From contig NC_068978.1 of assembly GCF_016808095.1 (NCBI RefSeq), positions 25,989,306-26,053,305 of the forward strand: a stretch of DNA of 64,000 bases. Reading direction: 5' to 3'. The DNA comes from Vigna angularis. Taxonomy: Eukaryota > Streptophyta > Magnoliopsida > Fabales > Fabaceae. The notes under the pieces were generated by a model. It was not told the origin of the DNA. It saw only the letters and a program-made list of their open reading frames with translations, and made no database searches. The number at the start of each line of letters is the position of its first letter. Positions within the stretch are counted from its first letter, which is position 1. Shown here piece after piece: positions 36,501 through 40,030 of this stretch. A program made the position numbers and the translations under genes.

Positions 36501-38306
36501 AATTGAGCAAAACATAAGCTTCAGAATATAGAAAATAAAACTAACACTCAAAATATGAAGAATTTGAAAGGCTCATACAAAACTTTAAGAATATGAAAGG
36601 GCATGGACTACCATAACAAAAAGTAATACCTTCAAATTCATCCAGTGAAGCCTTAATGAAAGATAAAAGATCAATTTCAGTGGCAGGTTCATGCAATTTA
36701 ACAGCCATTGTTGAGATCCTGAATAAGACTGGCGATCAGAAGTCAAGAAACCCAAGAAAGCTACAAAATCCTAAATTATGATGTTTCAAAATTAAACATT
36801 CTAAATGTAGTGTATTATTCTTTAATTGAGTTAAAATACAGAAGCATATTCAATCAGATAGATTGAGCTCCAAGCTAGTTAGTTACAATCTAACAGTACT
36901 ACAACAGACTCCAACCATCTGTCCTTACAAAATGACGCCTGGCTAACTATTTCATAGTGCTGACTCAAAACTGATTCAGCTCAGCATACTAATTAAAACA
37001 GTAGAATTGATACGGAGAATAGTCAAAAACTAAGTATACTATCTTATTCACAAATGATGACTGACACTACAATTTATGTTATCTTCCTATGCTGTCAGTC
37101 AAAAAAGCAATCACCTGTGTTCATGAAACTCTCTCGCTTGATTCCAATTAGCAGCTGGGTTCCGAGCAGAAGGCACCAGCATCACAGACAAAGCCACTAA
37201 GTCTAAAGCTTTGCTAGATTGAGGACAACAGACACCTAGAGAGGGCGGAGTGAAATAAATATATAAATAATCAAGTTAAAATTCGTTAATGAAAATAATA
37301 TGCTGAAGCATTATAAAAAGACCACGTACCAATAATCAAACTTCGGTATCATAAACATATCAGCAAACAATGCCAAAAGGTAAAATAATCAAAATTTACA
37401 TGGCACAACTTCATAATTCTAACAACTTTTAAGAAAACAAAACATCTGGTGATGCAGGAGAGCATGCACACACGCAAAACGCAAAGGAAACATCAACTAA
37501 TGATTAATAAGTATACAGCCAGATTGACATCTGTAATTTTGGACTGATGAACTGAATCTCACCTTTGCATTTTATAGTAATGTTCTACTTTTCAATTCCC
37601 CATATGAATAACATAGACACTCGCTCACCAAAAATATGGATAAACTCACTTCCAATGATTGAAGATAAATTATGTTCAGCTTAAATTCACTTTTGATCCG
37701 TGTAGTGTTGCAAATGTGATATTTTGGTCAGTAAAAAAGTTTAATAGTGCATTTTGATTTTCTAATTTTCTAAAATTAAGCAATTTTGGTCCAGTGTTAA
37801 TATATCATCCCATTGCTAAGAAAAAATGTTAACGTGTCCGTTAATGATAACAGTGTCAATTATTTATAAGATGTTCCACACTTGACATTCTAGCCTGTCG
37901 ATTACCATTTCCCGCCAATAACTACATGATACAGTGTACCAAAATTAAAAAAACTGTTATAATAACCAAAATTGCACATTGCCGTAACTATAACTATAAG
38001 GACTAAAAGTGGAATTAATTTATCTTGTTTTTCAGATACTGAACATGATCGAGTCAATGAAGACAACATAAAAAAGAGAAAAAATCATAACAAACATTCG
38101 ATCAACTTAGCACTAAGTAAAATAAACAAAATATCACAAATACAATAACAGTTTTTCGTCTTTAATAATTTGTCTTTGTCTTTCAGAGCAACAATAAGAG
38201 AGTGCAGTGCAGACGAAAAGGCAGTGTAGAAAACACACGCACCTGCTTGAGTAACGGGACAGAGAAATTTCGAGAGTTCCTTCGTAAGACGATGCCTCAG
38301 GGCCAT
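3444..38306 (-). CDS. EMB1974: NHL-repeat domain protein, EMB1974-like, 15 exons seen, 3' end missing
   Basis: Exons (minus strand, 5' to 3'): 38306-38243, 37235-37115, 36718-36630, 36350-36215, 36137-36008, 30590-30581 (proposed micro-exon), 29927-29844, 29735-29595, 25032-24932, 23071-22958, 16150-15912, 4491-4433, 4344-4159, 4074-3951, 3502-3444. Every border is AG/GT, and all fifteen join in phase to about 552 codons without a stop. The N-terminal part ([14 protein letters not shown]) could be an organelle-targeting region. NHL-type blades appear from exon 9 on: [33 protein letters not shown] then [21 protein letters not shown] then TLWVLD, and [13 protein letters not shown] then GQRI. 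NHL repeats form beta-propellers used for binding. The match to Arabidopsis EMB1974 (At3g07060, named for an embryo-lethal mutant) is from memory. The gene still looks functional, but its introns hold most of the transposons in the window. Confidence 0.8.
3951..4074 (-). CDS. NHL gene exon 14
   Basis: Acceptor TCACTAG, donor GCTGC|GTAAGT. It encodes [20 protein letters not shown] then [20 protein letters not shown]. Confidence 0.85.
4159..4344 (-). CDS. NHL gene exon 13
   Basis: Acceptor TTATTTAG, donor GATCCAG|GTAGTT. It encodes [20 protein letters not shown], then [20 protein letters not shown] and [20 protein letters not shown]. Confidence 0.85.
4433..4491 (-). CDS. NHL gene exon 12
   Basis: Acceptor CTTTTAG, donor TTGGAAG|GTTTGA. 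It encodes [19 protein letters not shown]. It completes the blade begun at the end of exon 11. Confidence 0.85.
4492..5284. other. Intron 11 of NHL gene, no feature recognised
   Basis: AT-rich intron sequence; no exon, repeat or element end seen. Confidence 0.5.
5285..5535 (-). repeat. LTR-like sequence, possible solo LTR
   Basis: It starts TGTTAGGTTTCTTGGG. An AATAAAGAAATAAACAC stretch and an ACACTCCCCCTCC run follow. The layout resembles minus-strand LTRs such as the one at 53691 and the stretch at 60420-60650. No matching partner or target duplication was found, so the call is weak. Confidence 0.3.
5551..5894. repeat. Tandem duplication, two ~173-bp copies
   Basis: The unit beginning GTTTAAAC and containing AAGCGGTCTACAAACTG and TGCCTATAGGCACACAAATG occurs at 5551 and again at 5724. 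The copies differ by only a couple of substitutions and one inserted base. Confidence 0.9.
5895..6408. other. Intron 11 sequence, no feature recognised
   Basis: No coding or repeat structure recognised; it flanks the copia insertion at 6414. Confidence 0.5.
6414..6622 (+). repeat. 5' LTR of copia 6414-15703
   Basis: Starts TGTTAGAATAATT and ends TCAATCTCAAGT, directly abutting the primer site. The end is fixed by the target duplication at the other LTR, so the terminus is GT, not CA. Confidence 0.85.
6623..6634 (+). other. Primer-binding site, tRNA-iMet type
   Basis: TGGTATCAGAGG immediately after the 5' LTR; 11 of 12 bases of the common TGGTATCAGAGC site. Confidence 0.8.
7377..7384 (-). 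promoter_or_regulatory. E2F-type site in gypsy LTR
   Basis: TTTCCCGC on the minus strand matches the E2F consensus TTTSSCGC exactly. The 3' LTR has the same site at 12726-12733. Function is inferred from consensus only. Confidence 0.45.
7581..7590 (+). promoter_or_regulatory. TATA box in gypsy 5' LTR
   Basis: TATAAATAAA, at the same place in both LTRs (12930 in the other). It would start the genomic transcript some 30 bases downstream. Confidence 0.6.
7818..7833 (+). other. Primer-binding site complementary to tRNA-Tyr
   Basis: TGGTCCGACCTGCCGG starts two bases after the 5' LTR. Its complement ends CCGGCAGGTCGGACCA, which matches the 3' end of plant cytosolic tRNA-Tyr (gene starts CCGACCT, ends GGCAGGTCGGA) as I remember it. 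All 16 bases pair. Most plant LTR elements use initiator tRNA-Met instead. Confidence 0.7.
7878..9103 (+). pseudogene. gypsy gag, frameshifted
   Basis: The reading frame starts at 7878 (MRDIVEGRM); an in-frame ATG at 7902 is an alternative start. It carries a GGPNGG-rich linker (8120-8200) encoded by CCGAACGGT repeats. The gag core follows: [19 protein letters not shown], then a shift near 8320 into [18 protein letters not shown], a stop near 8573, then [21 protein letters not shown] zinc-knuckle region is not intact. It forms the particle shell in active relatives. Confidence 0.8.
9114..11282 (+). CDS. gypsy pol: protease, RT, RNase H, start of integrase
   Basis: 722 residues open. The aspartic protease motif [12 protein letters not shown] lies near residues 16-27. 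[20 protein letters not shown] near 208-225, [17 protein letters not shown], the [11 protein letters not shown] block, and the catalytic box [11 protein letters not shown] near 358. RNase [18 protein letters not shown] near 502, the E of YEKELMAL, and [12 protein letters not shown] near 570. The frame then runs into the integrase zinc-finger region and goes out of frame at about 11200-11280. HFKSGYHQI-type RT residues are altered ([10 protein letters not shown] for the usual LDLxSGYHQI). It is probably not translated as a full polyprotein because gag is broken. Confidence 0.85.
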   Translation: MKLHGQIGGKQVLILIDSGASHNFISNKLVKELGLPVVDTPPYLLSLGDGQRKKTRGCCEEVVIHLGETKATKQFHLFELGGVDVILGVEWLAKLGEVTLNWRELTMVFDQGGKKRTIKGCPTLARRLVELGALFKMKEVEAWMLVWELRWTRKSKEEGSFGHKLTKRQNQEMDQILVRYARVFYEPRGLPPDRGMVHQIPLKEGTDPMNVRPYRYPHVMKDEIEKQVTEMLKTRVIRPSTSPYSSPVILVKKKDGSWRFCVDYRALNRATVPDKFPIPLIEELLDELRGAKYFSRVHLKSGYHQIRMGEGDIEKTAFWTHQGHYEFMAMSFGLTNAPTTFQSAMNSLMQPYLRKFVLVFFDDILVYSRSWEEHLEHVGLVLRKLEETSWVANRKKCEFGKIQIGYLDHRISEKGVEMDQDKVRVVVDWEQPKTVKALRGFLGLTRYYRRFVKDYGKIAKPLTDLLKKGQFTWTEQAEEAMSRLKKVVTTASVLILPDFDQPFHIECDASGGGIGAVLTQGRRPIAFFSKALLEGSLSKSIYEKELMALVMAIQHWRPYLLGQKFVVHTDQRSLRYLLEQRITTQNQQNWIAKLLGYDFEIVYKSGVTNRVADALSRRREEETEEKELRVVARPYWQDFGEILEEVEADEALKKVIGDLKKDPNLHPSFTMEHDRLHYKGRLVISAYSAWVPKLIKSFTRLRQEGIQGFIRRIARWHNHFIG
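11283..12240 (+). pseudogene. gypsy integrase, frameshifted
   Basis: The zinc-finger end reads [10 protein letters not shown] (11320-11345) before a stop at 11371. The first catalytic Asp region ([11 protein letters not shown]) is near 11405. The second is in an open stretch at 11542-11985 (IVSDRDPLF), and the Glu follows in [16 protein letters not shown]. Bases 11982-12239 continue with the C-terminal part ([33 protein letters not shown]). Frame changes and stops split the enzyme, although the DDE residues survive separately. Confidence 0.85.
12241..12472 (+). pseudogene. gypsy chromodomain-like tail with LEDKV motif
   Basis: Read across frames, [18 protein letters not shown] and [12 protein letters not shown] resemble the chromodomain-type C-terminus of plant chromoviruses (xVLIxWxxxxxxxATWEDxxx). 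The NLEDKV codons sit in AACCTTGAGGACAAGGTT (12435-12452), a 7-bp stem with a 4-base loop that also occurs in the gypsy elements at 1116 and 54100. Confidence 0.7.
12473..13160 (+). repeat. 3' LTR of gypsy 7124-13160
   Basis: Same layout as the 5' LTR: CCGAACGGT-type motifs, GCGGGAAA at 12726-12733, TATAAATA at 12930-12937. It is followed by the duplication CTAAG. Confidence 0.95.
13166..15270 (+). other. Interior of the non-autonomous copia, origin unknown
   Basis: About 2.1 kb with no gag, protease, integrase or RT similarity. It resembles the 5' part of an ordinary plant gene: a TATA box CCTATAAATAAGAGG at 13544-13558, about 26 bases after a CCCCTCTTCC-type tract, then pyrimidine-rich leader-like sequence and telobox-like AACCCTAA motifs near 14109 and 14230. 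Short open stretches such as 13820-14116 (98 residues) have no recognised family. It may be captured host DNA or a family-specific filler. Confidence 0.4.
15271..15494 (+). pseudogene. copia RNase H C-terminal remnant
   Basis: Translation across frames gives [19 protein letters not shown] then [12 protein letters not shown], parallel to the last residues of the intact copia at 30840-34949 ([32 protein letters not shown]). It ends at the polypurine tract before the 3' LTR. This shows the family descends from a normal copia. Confidence 0.7.
15495..15703 (+). repeat. 3' LTR of copia 6414-15703
   Basis: Same 209-bp length as the 5' LTR. It is preceded by GAGGGGGAG and followed by GGAAC, the target duplication. 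Confidence 0.85.
15912..16150 (-). CDS. NHL gene exon 11
   Basis: Acceptor TTCTAAG, donor CGAAG|GTGGAT. It encodes [55 protein letters not shown] and [18 protein letters not shown]. It is the longest exon (239 nt). The intron after it (15911 to 4492) is 11.4 kb and holds the nested copia/gypsy pair. Confidence 0.9.
16151..16710. other. Intron 10 of NHL gene, no feature recognised
   Basis: AT-rich intron DNA between exon 11 and the copia remnant; nothing recognised. Confidence 0.5.
17702..17820 (-). repeat. TRIM 3' LTR
   Basis: 119 bp, TG..CA ends, next to the polypurine tract. Confidence 0.95.
17972..18090 (-). repeat. TRIM 5' LTR
   Basis: 119 bp, TG..CA ends, next to the primer site. Confidence 0.95.
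19339..19547 (+). repeat. 5' LTR of copia 19339-21770
   Basis: TGTTGTAATT to TTCAAGA. It contains an internal repeat of CTTCCTAATTAGAGAAAATAT-type segments. Confidence 0.85.
21562..21770 (+). repeat. 3' LTR of copia 19339-21770
   Basis: Same length and ends as the 5' LTR, followed by GAAAA. Confidence 0.85.
21776..22240 (+). pseudogene. Copia RNase H and LTR-tail remnant
   Basis: Bases 21800-22130 repeat the RNase H region of a copia ([14 protein letters not shown] residues, ITDKKSTSE) with stops. Bases 22166-22233 resemble the LTR tail of the 19339 element (GTTACAAATAG..TGAGAATGTAA..TTATTCAAG). This is probably the continuation of the element into which the 19339 copia inserted. Confidence 0.55.
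22241..22957. other. Intron 10 of NHL gene, no feature recognised
   Basis: AT-rich; nothing beyond intron sequence next to exon 10. Confidence 0.5.
22958..23071 (-). CDS. NHL gene exon 10
   Basis: Acceptor TTATCCAG, donor TCAGAG|GTATGC. It encodes [20 protein letters not shown] then [18 protein letters not shown]. The blade continues in exon 11 (NHAIRKAD). 38 whole codons. Confidence 0.9.
23072..24419. other. Intron 9 of NHL gene, no feature recognised
   Basis: Strongly AT-rich, with homopolymer A runs. No coding similarity or element ends seen. Confidence 0.5.
24420..24716 (+). pseudogene. Copia RNase H scrap
   Basis: Codons for [21 protein letters not shown] residues, [12 protein letters not shown] and [16 protein letters not shown], separated by stops. 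They match the RNase H block of the scrap at 26050-26480. Confidence 0.65.
24932..25032 (-). CDS. NHL gene exon 9, first clear NHL blade
   Basis: Acceptor TTTTACAG, donor GACTGT|GTATGT. It encodes [20 protein letters not shown] then [13 protein letters not shown], with the NHL pattern N-R-L-F-x-S-D-x-x-H-x-R-I. Of two GT donors two bases apart, only this one fits exon 10. Confidence 0.9.
25215..26480 (+). pseudogene. Copia integrase, RT and RNase H scraps
   Basis: Integrase region pieces are [23 protein letters not shown] near 25300 and [19 protein letters not shown] with [12 protein letters not shown] (25444-25640). A jump follows to the RT tail and RNase H ([17 protein letters not shown] at 25890; [20 protein letters not shown] at 26090; [17 protein letters not shown] at 26372). 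Internal stops and large deletions are present. It lies antisense in intron 8 of the NHL gene. Confidence 0.8.
26481..26768 (+). other. Probable 3' end and LTR residue of the copia scrap
   Basis: AAACGAGGGGGATCTGGAAAATATACTATAGG resembles the sequence near 2350-2390 and could be a polypurine tract with the start of an LTR ending in CCTAACA near 26692. No partner LTR or target duplication found. Confidence 0.35.
26769..27007 (+). repeat. LTR-type repeat, also present at 60309
   Basis: TGCCAAAATATATTTTAGG and the next ~110 bases match 60309-60430 closely. That block is followed here by GTATATATATCCATTGTATG and an ATAAGAAATATAATC stretch, as in a copia LTR. No second LTR nearby. Confidence 0.5.
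27115..27291. repeat. 177-bp direct repeat, left copy
   Basis: From TCTCTCAGTTGC to GATGCTTGATTT, identical to 29154-29330. It flanks the chloroplast insertion on its left and is of unknown origin. Confidence 0.95.
27582..28868 (+). other. ndhA group II intron (within NUPT)
   Basis: The 5' end is GTGTGC, as in group II introns, and the 3' end lies before CTAACAGTTTAAG. The domain V hairpin is at 28790-28823. The exon codons rejoin in frame (..ATCTCTAT/CTAACAGT.., Ser-Asn-Ser). Length is 1287 bp. Confidence 0.85.
28790..28823 (+). ncRNA. Group II intron domain V
   Basis: GAGCCGTATGAGATG, an AAAA-type loop and TCTCATGTACGGTTC form the typical 34-nt bulged hairpin with the AGC-type catalytic triad near its base. 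Confidence 0.85.
29154..29330. repeat. 177-bp direct repeat, right copy
   Basis: Identical over 177 bases to 27115-27291. It begins exactly where the ndhA homology stops. Confidence 0.95.
29331..29594. other. Intron 8 of NHL gene, no feature recognised
   Basis: Unique intron sequence between the right 177-bp repeat and exon 8. Confidence 0.5.
29595..29735 (-). CDS. NHL gene exon 8
   Basis: Acceptor ATATGTAG (chosen over a nearby CAG because only this one keeps phase), donor ACCCAG|GTAACC. It encodes [20 protein letters not shown], then [18 protein letters not shown] and LQNLLLYYP, which leads into the propeller. Confidence 0.85.
29844..29927 (-). CDS. NHL gene exon 7
   Basis: Acceptor GAGAAAG, donor GCCAAG|GTAATT. 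It encodes [20 protein letters not shown] then SLEILSQ. It needs one base carried from the previous exon and passes one base to exon 8. Confidence 0.8.
30581..30590 (-). CDS. NHL gene exon 6, proposed 10-nt micro-exon
   Basis: Minus-strand AG|ATGATTGTAG|GTGTGT supplies Met-Ile-Val plus one G. This restores the frame between exon 5 (phase 0) and exon 7 (needs one base). A second copy, AG|ATCATTGTAG|GTCTGT, lies at 35581-35590 in the other unit of a 113-bp tandem duplication. Either copy works; both together would break the frame. No transcript evidence is available here. Confidence 0.45.
30608..30832 (-). repeat. 3' LTR of young copia
   Basis: On the minus strand it starts TGTTAGGATATTT and ends TCAATCTTAAGT. 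It differs from the 5' LTR by one C/T change (GTAACCCTT here, GTAACTCTT there, plus strand). Confidence 0.95.
30833..30843 (-). other. Polypurine tract of young copia
   Basis: TTGAGGGGGAG directly before the 3' LTR on the minus strand; it primes plus-strand DNA synthesis. Confidence 0.85.
30840..34949 (-). CDS. copia gag-pol polyprotein, intact, 1369 residues
   Basis: Domains in order: UBN2-type gag (about 20-200), an RG-rich stretch (217-235), a CCHC zinc knuckle [14 protein letters not shown] (237-250), and an aspartic protease with DSGASDH at 323. Then a pre-integrase finger (LHDRLGHPH.. CESCQLGKH, 447-482) and an integrase with D505 (HSDIWGP), D567 (RSDNAKEY) and E603 (NGIAERKN), the last two 35 residues apart as required. 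The integrase tail has [13 protein letters not shown] starts near 880 ([19 protein letters not shown]) with YVDDIVITG near 1051. RNase H has [10 protein letters not shown] and [16 protein letters not shown] near the end. The first ATG gives [11 protein letters not shown]. The order integrase before RT is diagnostic of Ty1/copia. The stop overlaps the polypurine tract. Confidence 0.97.
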   Translation of the reverse strand: MASGSTLSFSGSPSITSEKLNGKNYLSWSAAVEMWFLGQGHYDHLERDGSHVPTEKADQWKQADFQLCALLWQSVEPKLFVSLRAFKTCHSFWKKAQSIYANDIQRLYDTTNKLASLKMADHDMVSFMTEAQSAVEELRMFLEVDPLEDIKKKLDKFYMVLILRALHPDFDHLRDQLLTSHEVPSMETLTTRLLRVPVSQTQEAHELVEPSVMVATRGRGGRGTRGGGRGGRGRTQCTYCKRMGHTQENCYSLHGFPSKTANISKTETSTLKTETSTSMFSEDEYQEYLRLKSNSLAQPSQSPNTSTACVSQSMECQNSWVIDSGASDHISGNTSLFSSISFREKPHFITLANGSKTSSKGVGHVSLSPSLNLNSVLFVPNCPFNLISLSQLTKMLNCSITFDHKSFVIQERGSGRQIGEGYEAGGLYHFGSRPRVSCVAALNPKVLHDRLGHPHLSKLKKMCPELSGLQTLECESCQLGKHVRSSFPKRSQSICNSSFSIIHSDIWGPSRISSFGYRYFVTFIDEYSRCTWVYLMKNRSELLAIFTSFLNEIKNQFGQVIKILRSDNAKEYFSSSFSAILSSHGILHQSTCPHTPQQNGIAERKNRHLVETARTLLLGAHIPVHHWGDAILTACYLINRMPSSSLDNKVPFSILFPNDPLFHTSPRVFGCVCFVHDMSPGLDKLSARALKCVFLGYSRLQKGYRCYSPETKKYYMSANVTFFEQTPYFSPSVQDVSILQQVLPIPMVESNSSTVSVIPSHDHNPSTPVSPHTEIIPHRAPMDSPPPQDNGESPTSDSSPSSPPPTPPGANDSAWPIALRKGTRSTRNPHPIYNFLSYHRLSPSYFSLLSSVSSVVIPKNVKEALDHPGWRQAMIAEMQALDHSNTWELVPLPPGKKAVGCRWVYAVKVGPDGEIDRLKARLVAKGYTQVYGLDYCDTFSPVAKMTTIRLFFAMAAIRHWPLHQLDIKNAFLHGDLEEEVYMEQPPGFVAQGESGMVCKLHRSLYGLKQSPRAWFGKFSSIVQKFGLKRSEADHSVFYCHSSLGKCVYLIVYVDDIVITGNDAVGISQLKEYLCRHFQTKDLGSLKYFLGIEVAQSKDGVVISQRKYALDILQETGMIDCRPVDSPMDPNQKLRTEEGELFSDPERYRRLVGKLIYLTITRPDLSFAVGVVSQFMQAPCIDHWNALIRILRYVKKAPGQGLLYEDKGSIHVSGYCDAYWAGSPIDRRSTTGYCVFLGGNIISWKSKKQNVVARSTAEAEYRAMASLTCELIWVKQFLQEVKFCDIHTMKMYCDNQAALHIASNPVFHERTKHIEIDCHFVREKLLTKEICTEFIGSNDQLADVLTKSLRGPRIEFICSKLGTYNLYAPA
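34987..35001. promoter_or_regulatory. Inverted double telobox in the copia leader
   Basis: AAACCCTAAGGGTTT is a palindrome of two telobox cores (AAACCCTA). It lies about 40 bases upstream of the gag ATG. Teloboxes bind TRB/AZF-type proteins in plants; a role here is inference. Confidence 0.4.
35025..35195 (-). repeat. GC-rich GGTGGCCGG minisatellite in the copia leader
   Basis: Plus-strand units GGTGGCCGGCAATGGCGGGC and GACGGTGGCCGGACGGTGGC repeat irregularly for ~170 bases between primer site and gag start. It is very GC-rich against an AT-rich background, and has open frames on both strands only because stop codons are rare in it. Confidence 0.85.
35250..35264 (-). other. Primer-binding site, tRNA-iMet type
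   Basis: TGGTATCAGAGCGGG abuts the 5' LTR with no gap. Confidence 0.9.
35265..35489 (-). repeat. 5' LTR of young copia
   Basis: 225 bp, directly followed (minus strand) by the primer site and directly preceded by the target duplication. Confidence 0.95.
35495..36007. other. Intron 5 of NHL gene
   Basis: Contains the second unit of the 113-bp duplication (to about 35660), then unique AT-rich sequence up to exon 5. The alternative micro-exon copy is at 35581-35590. Confidence 0.5.
36008..36137 (-). CDS. NHL gene exon 5
   Basis: Acceptor GGTGGCAG, donor CCTAAG|GTGAGG. It encodes [20 protein letters not shown], then [19 protein letters not shown] and TFPK. It ends in phase 0, whereas exon 7 needs one carried base; the mismatch is solved by the proposed micro-exon. 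Confidence 0.85.
36215..36350 (-). CDS. NHL gene exon 4
   Basis: Acceptor AAATGCAG, donor AAAAGAG|GTATAC. It encodes [20 protein letters not shown], then [20 protein letters not shown]. This belongs to the domain upstream of the NHL propeller. Confidence 0.85.
36630..36718 (-). CDS. NHL gene exon 3
   Basis: Acceptor TTATTCAG, donor TTTGAAG|GTATTA. It encodes [20 protein letters not shown] followed by IKASLDEFE. Phases agree with exons 2 and 4. Confidence 0.8.
36719..38242. other. Introns 1 and 2 of NHL gene (around exon 2)
   Basis: Apart from exon 2 (37115-37235) nothing is recognised. Sequence is AT-rich and no element ends are seen. Confidence 0.5.
37115..37235 (-). CDS. NHL gene exon 2
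   Basis: Acceptor TCTCTAG, donor ACACAG|GTGATT. It encodes [20 protein letters not shown] followed by [19 protein letters not shown]. It starts in phase 1 and ends in phase 2, matching both neighbours. Confidence 0.8.
38243..38306 (-). CDS. NHL gene exon 1 (start codon)
   Basis: ATG at 38306-38304 opens [21 protein letters not shown]. The donor is CAAGCAG|GTGCGTG. The exon leaves one base (G) that joins exon 2 as a Gly codon. It is the first in-frame ATG, and nothing upstream extends the frame convincingly. Confidence 0.75.
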
Positions 38307-38519
38307 TTCTCTCTTCCCAGAAACCTGGTTTCAGTTAAGAGTGCTACGACACAAGTGTGGTGTGGGTTTAATAGTTGAACTGAAACAGGCAATAGGGTAT
38401 AGATTGAAGAACGGTTTTAAACGCGTTTGGTTCAAAGCCGACCCAATGGGTTCTAATCGAATAAATCTGGATTCGTAATTCCTAATTTACATAATAGGAA
38501 AAACAGATGCTGACCATTC

Positions 38520-38524
<5 letters not shown>

Positions 38525-38602
<78 letters not shown>
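38525..38602. repeat. (TA)n microsatellite, about 38 repeats
   Basis: Uninterrupted TA repeat about 220 bp upstream of the NHL start codon. Confidence 0.98.
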
Positions 38603-38606
<4 letters not shown>

Positions 38607-39239
38607 CGGTTTTTTCCAAATTTAGTTTTTAATTAAAATAATTATCTGAGGAGATTTTTCTTTTCACATTTATTTTTTAAATTTATCTCTTTTTTTTCAA
38701 ATTAAAATAATTATTTTATTAATTTTACGATTTCTTTAAATTTAAACGTCTTTTTAATATGATACTTTTTTAACTTAATTATTCTTTTAATTGTAAAATA
38801 AACTTAACCATTTTTTTAATTGTAAAACTAGTTATAAAATAAATTAAAATTATTTACAATAAAATTATAATATTTAGTTTTATAATTATAATAATAATAA
38901 TTTTATTTTTGTTATAACATATTTTAGTTTTCATTTAAAATTATAATTATATAATAAAAATACATTTGATCTTTATAATTTATTTTATTTATAAAAAAAT
39001 ATTAAAAAATCAAGTTAAATATCAGAAAATATTATTATTTTATAAAATATTTAATCAAGAAATTCTCAAGTCAACCCAGTCAGCAAATCATAAAAACAAC
39101 TTACTTATATCAACATGACTCATTTTTCTAGAGTTTATTATCGTCCTTCATTGCAAATATTTATTGAAAACAATTGCTTTTTATTTTTGTTTATTTTCTT
39201 TTTCAAATATATTGTCATATATATAGAATGCAAAAAAAA
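38603..39239. other. AT-rich intergenic DNA
   Basis: Long T and A runs; no gene or element recognised. Confidence 0.6.
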
Positions 39240-40030
39240 AAATATAAAAGTACTTACCTTCTTTAAGGTGAAAGGAATGTTAGACTAGTCAAATTCACCT
39301 CATTCATCGTCTTGTTAAGTATGTCTTGATTTTTATTAAATATTTGAAGACGATGGTCATTCACTTTGAAAAATTTATTTGAAAATTATTCCTTATTCTC
39401 TACTTCTCCAAAAGGGAATACTTGTGTGACGGGGAATGGGCCTTTCCATTTGGAATGCAATTTAACTTATTTAACCTATCCTAGACTTGTACAATAATAT
39501 CTTTTGTTCTATGTTGAAATCTTTTTGGCCACAAGCTTTTGGTCATCGAATTTCTTGGTTTTCTCCTTGTAGAACTTGGACTTTTTGTAAGTTGTGAGCA
39601 TAAGTTCTTGCAGTTGAAGCTTTCACTCCTTCCCTCCTTCTTCCAAGTCCAAGTTATAAGCTTTTACAACCCAATCCCGATGTTGAATCTCCATGGGTAG
39701 ATGACAAGTCTTTCCAAAAACAACCCTCAAAAGTGACATGCCAATAGGTGCTTTATAAGTTGTCTTATGTGTCTAGAGTGCATCATCCAATCATGCAGCT
39801 CAATCCTTCCTATTTAGTTTTACTAGCTTTTGTAATATCTTCTTGATCTCTCTATTAGAGACCTCAACTTGTCCATTAGATTGGGCATGATATGGTGTAG
39901 CAATACGATGTGCATCATTCTTCAACATATTCTCTACCAGTTTAATGCAAAAGTAGGTCCCCTAATCACTAATGATGGCTAGTGGTATTCCAAACCTGCA
40001 AAAAATGTTAGACTCGACAAAACTCATAAC
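39240..40030 (-). pseudogene. Ty3/gypsy (Athila-like) integrase remnant
   Basis: Minus-strand translation across frames gives GIPLAIISD then [64 protein letters not shown] and RDWVVKAYNLDLEEGG. The last pieces are typical of Athila-type integrases. Stops and frameshifts are present, no LTRs were located, and RT is absent. Confidence 0.75.
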
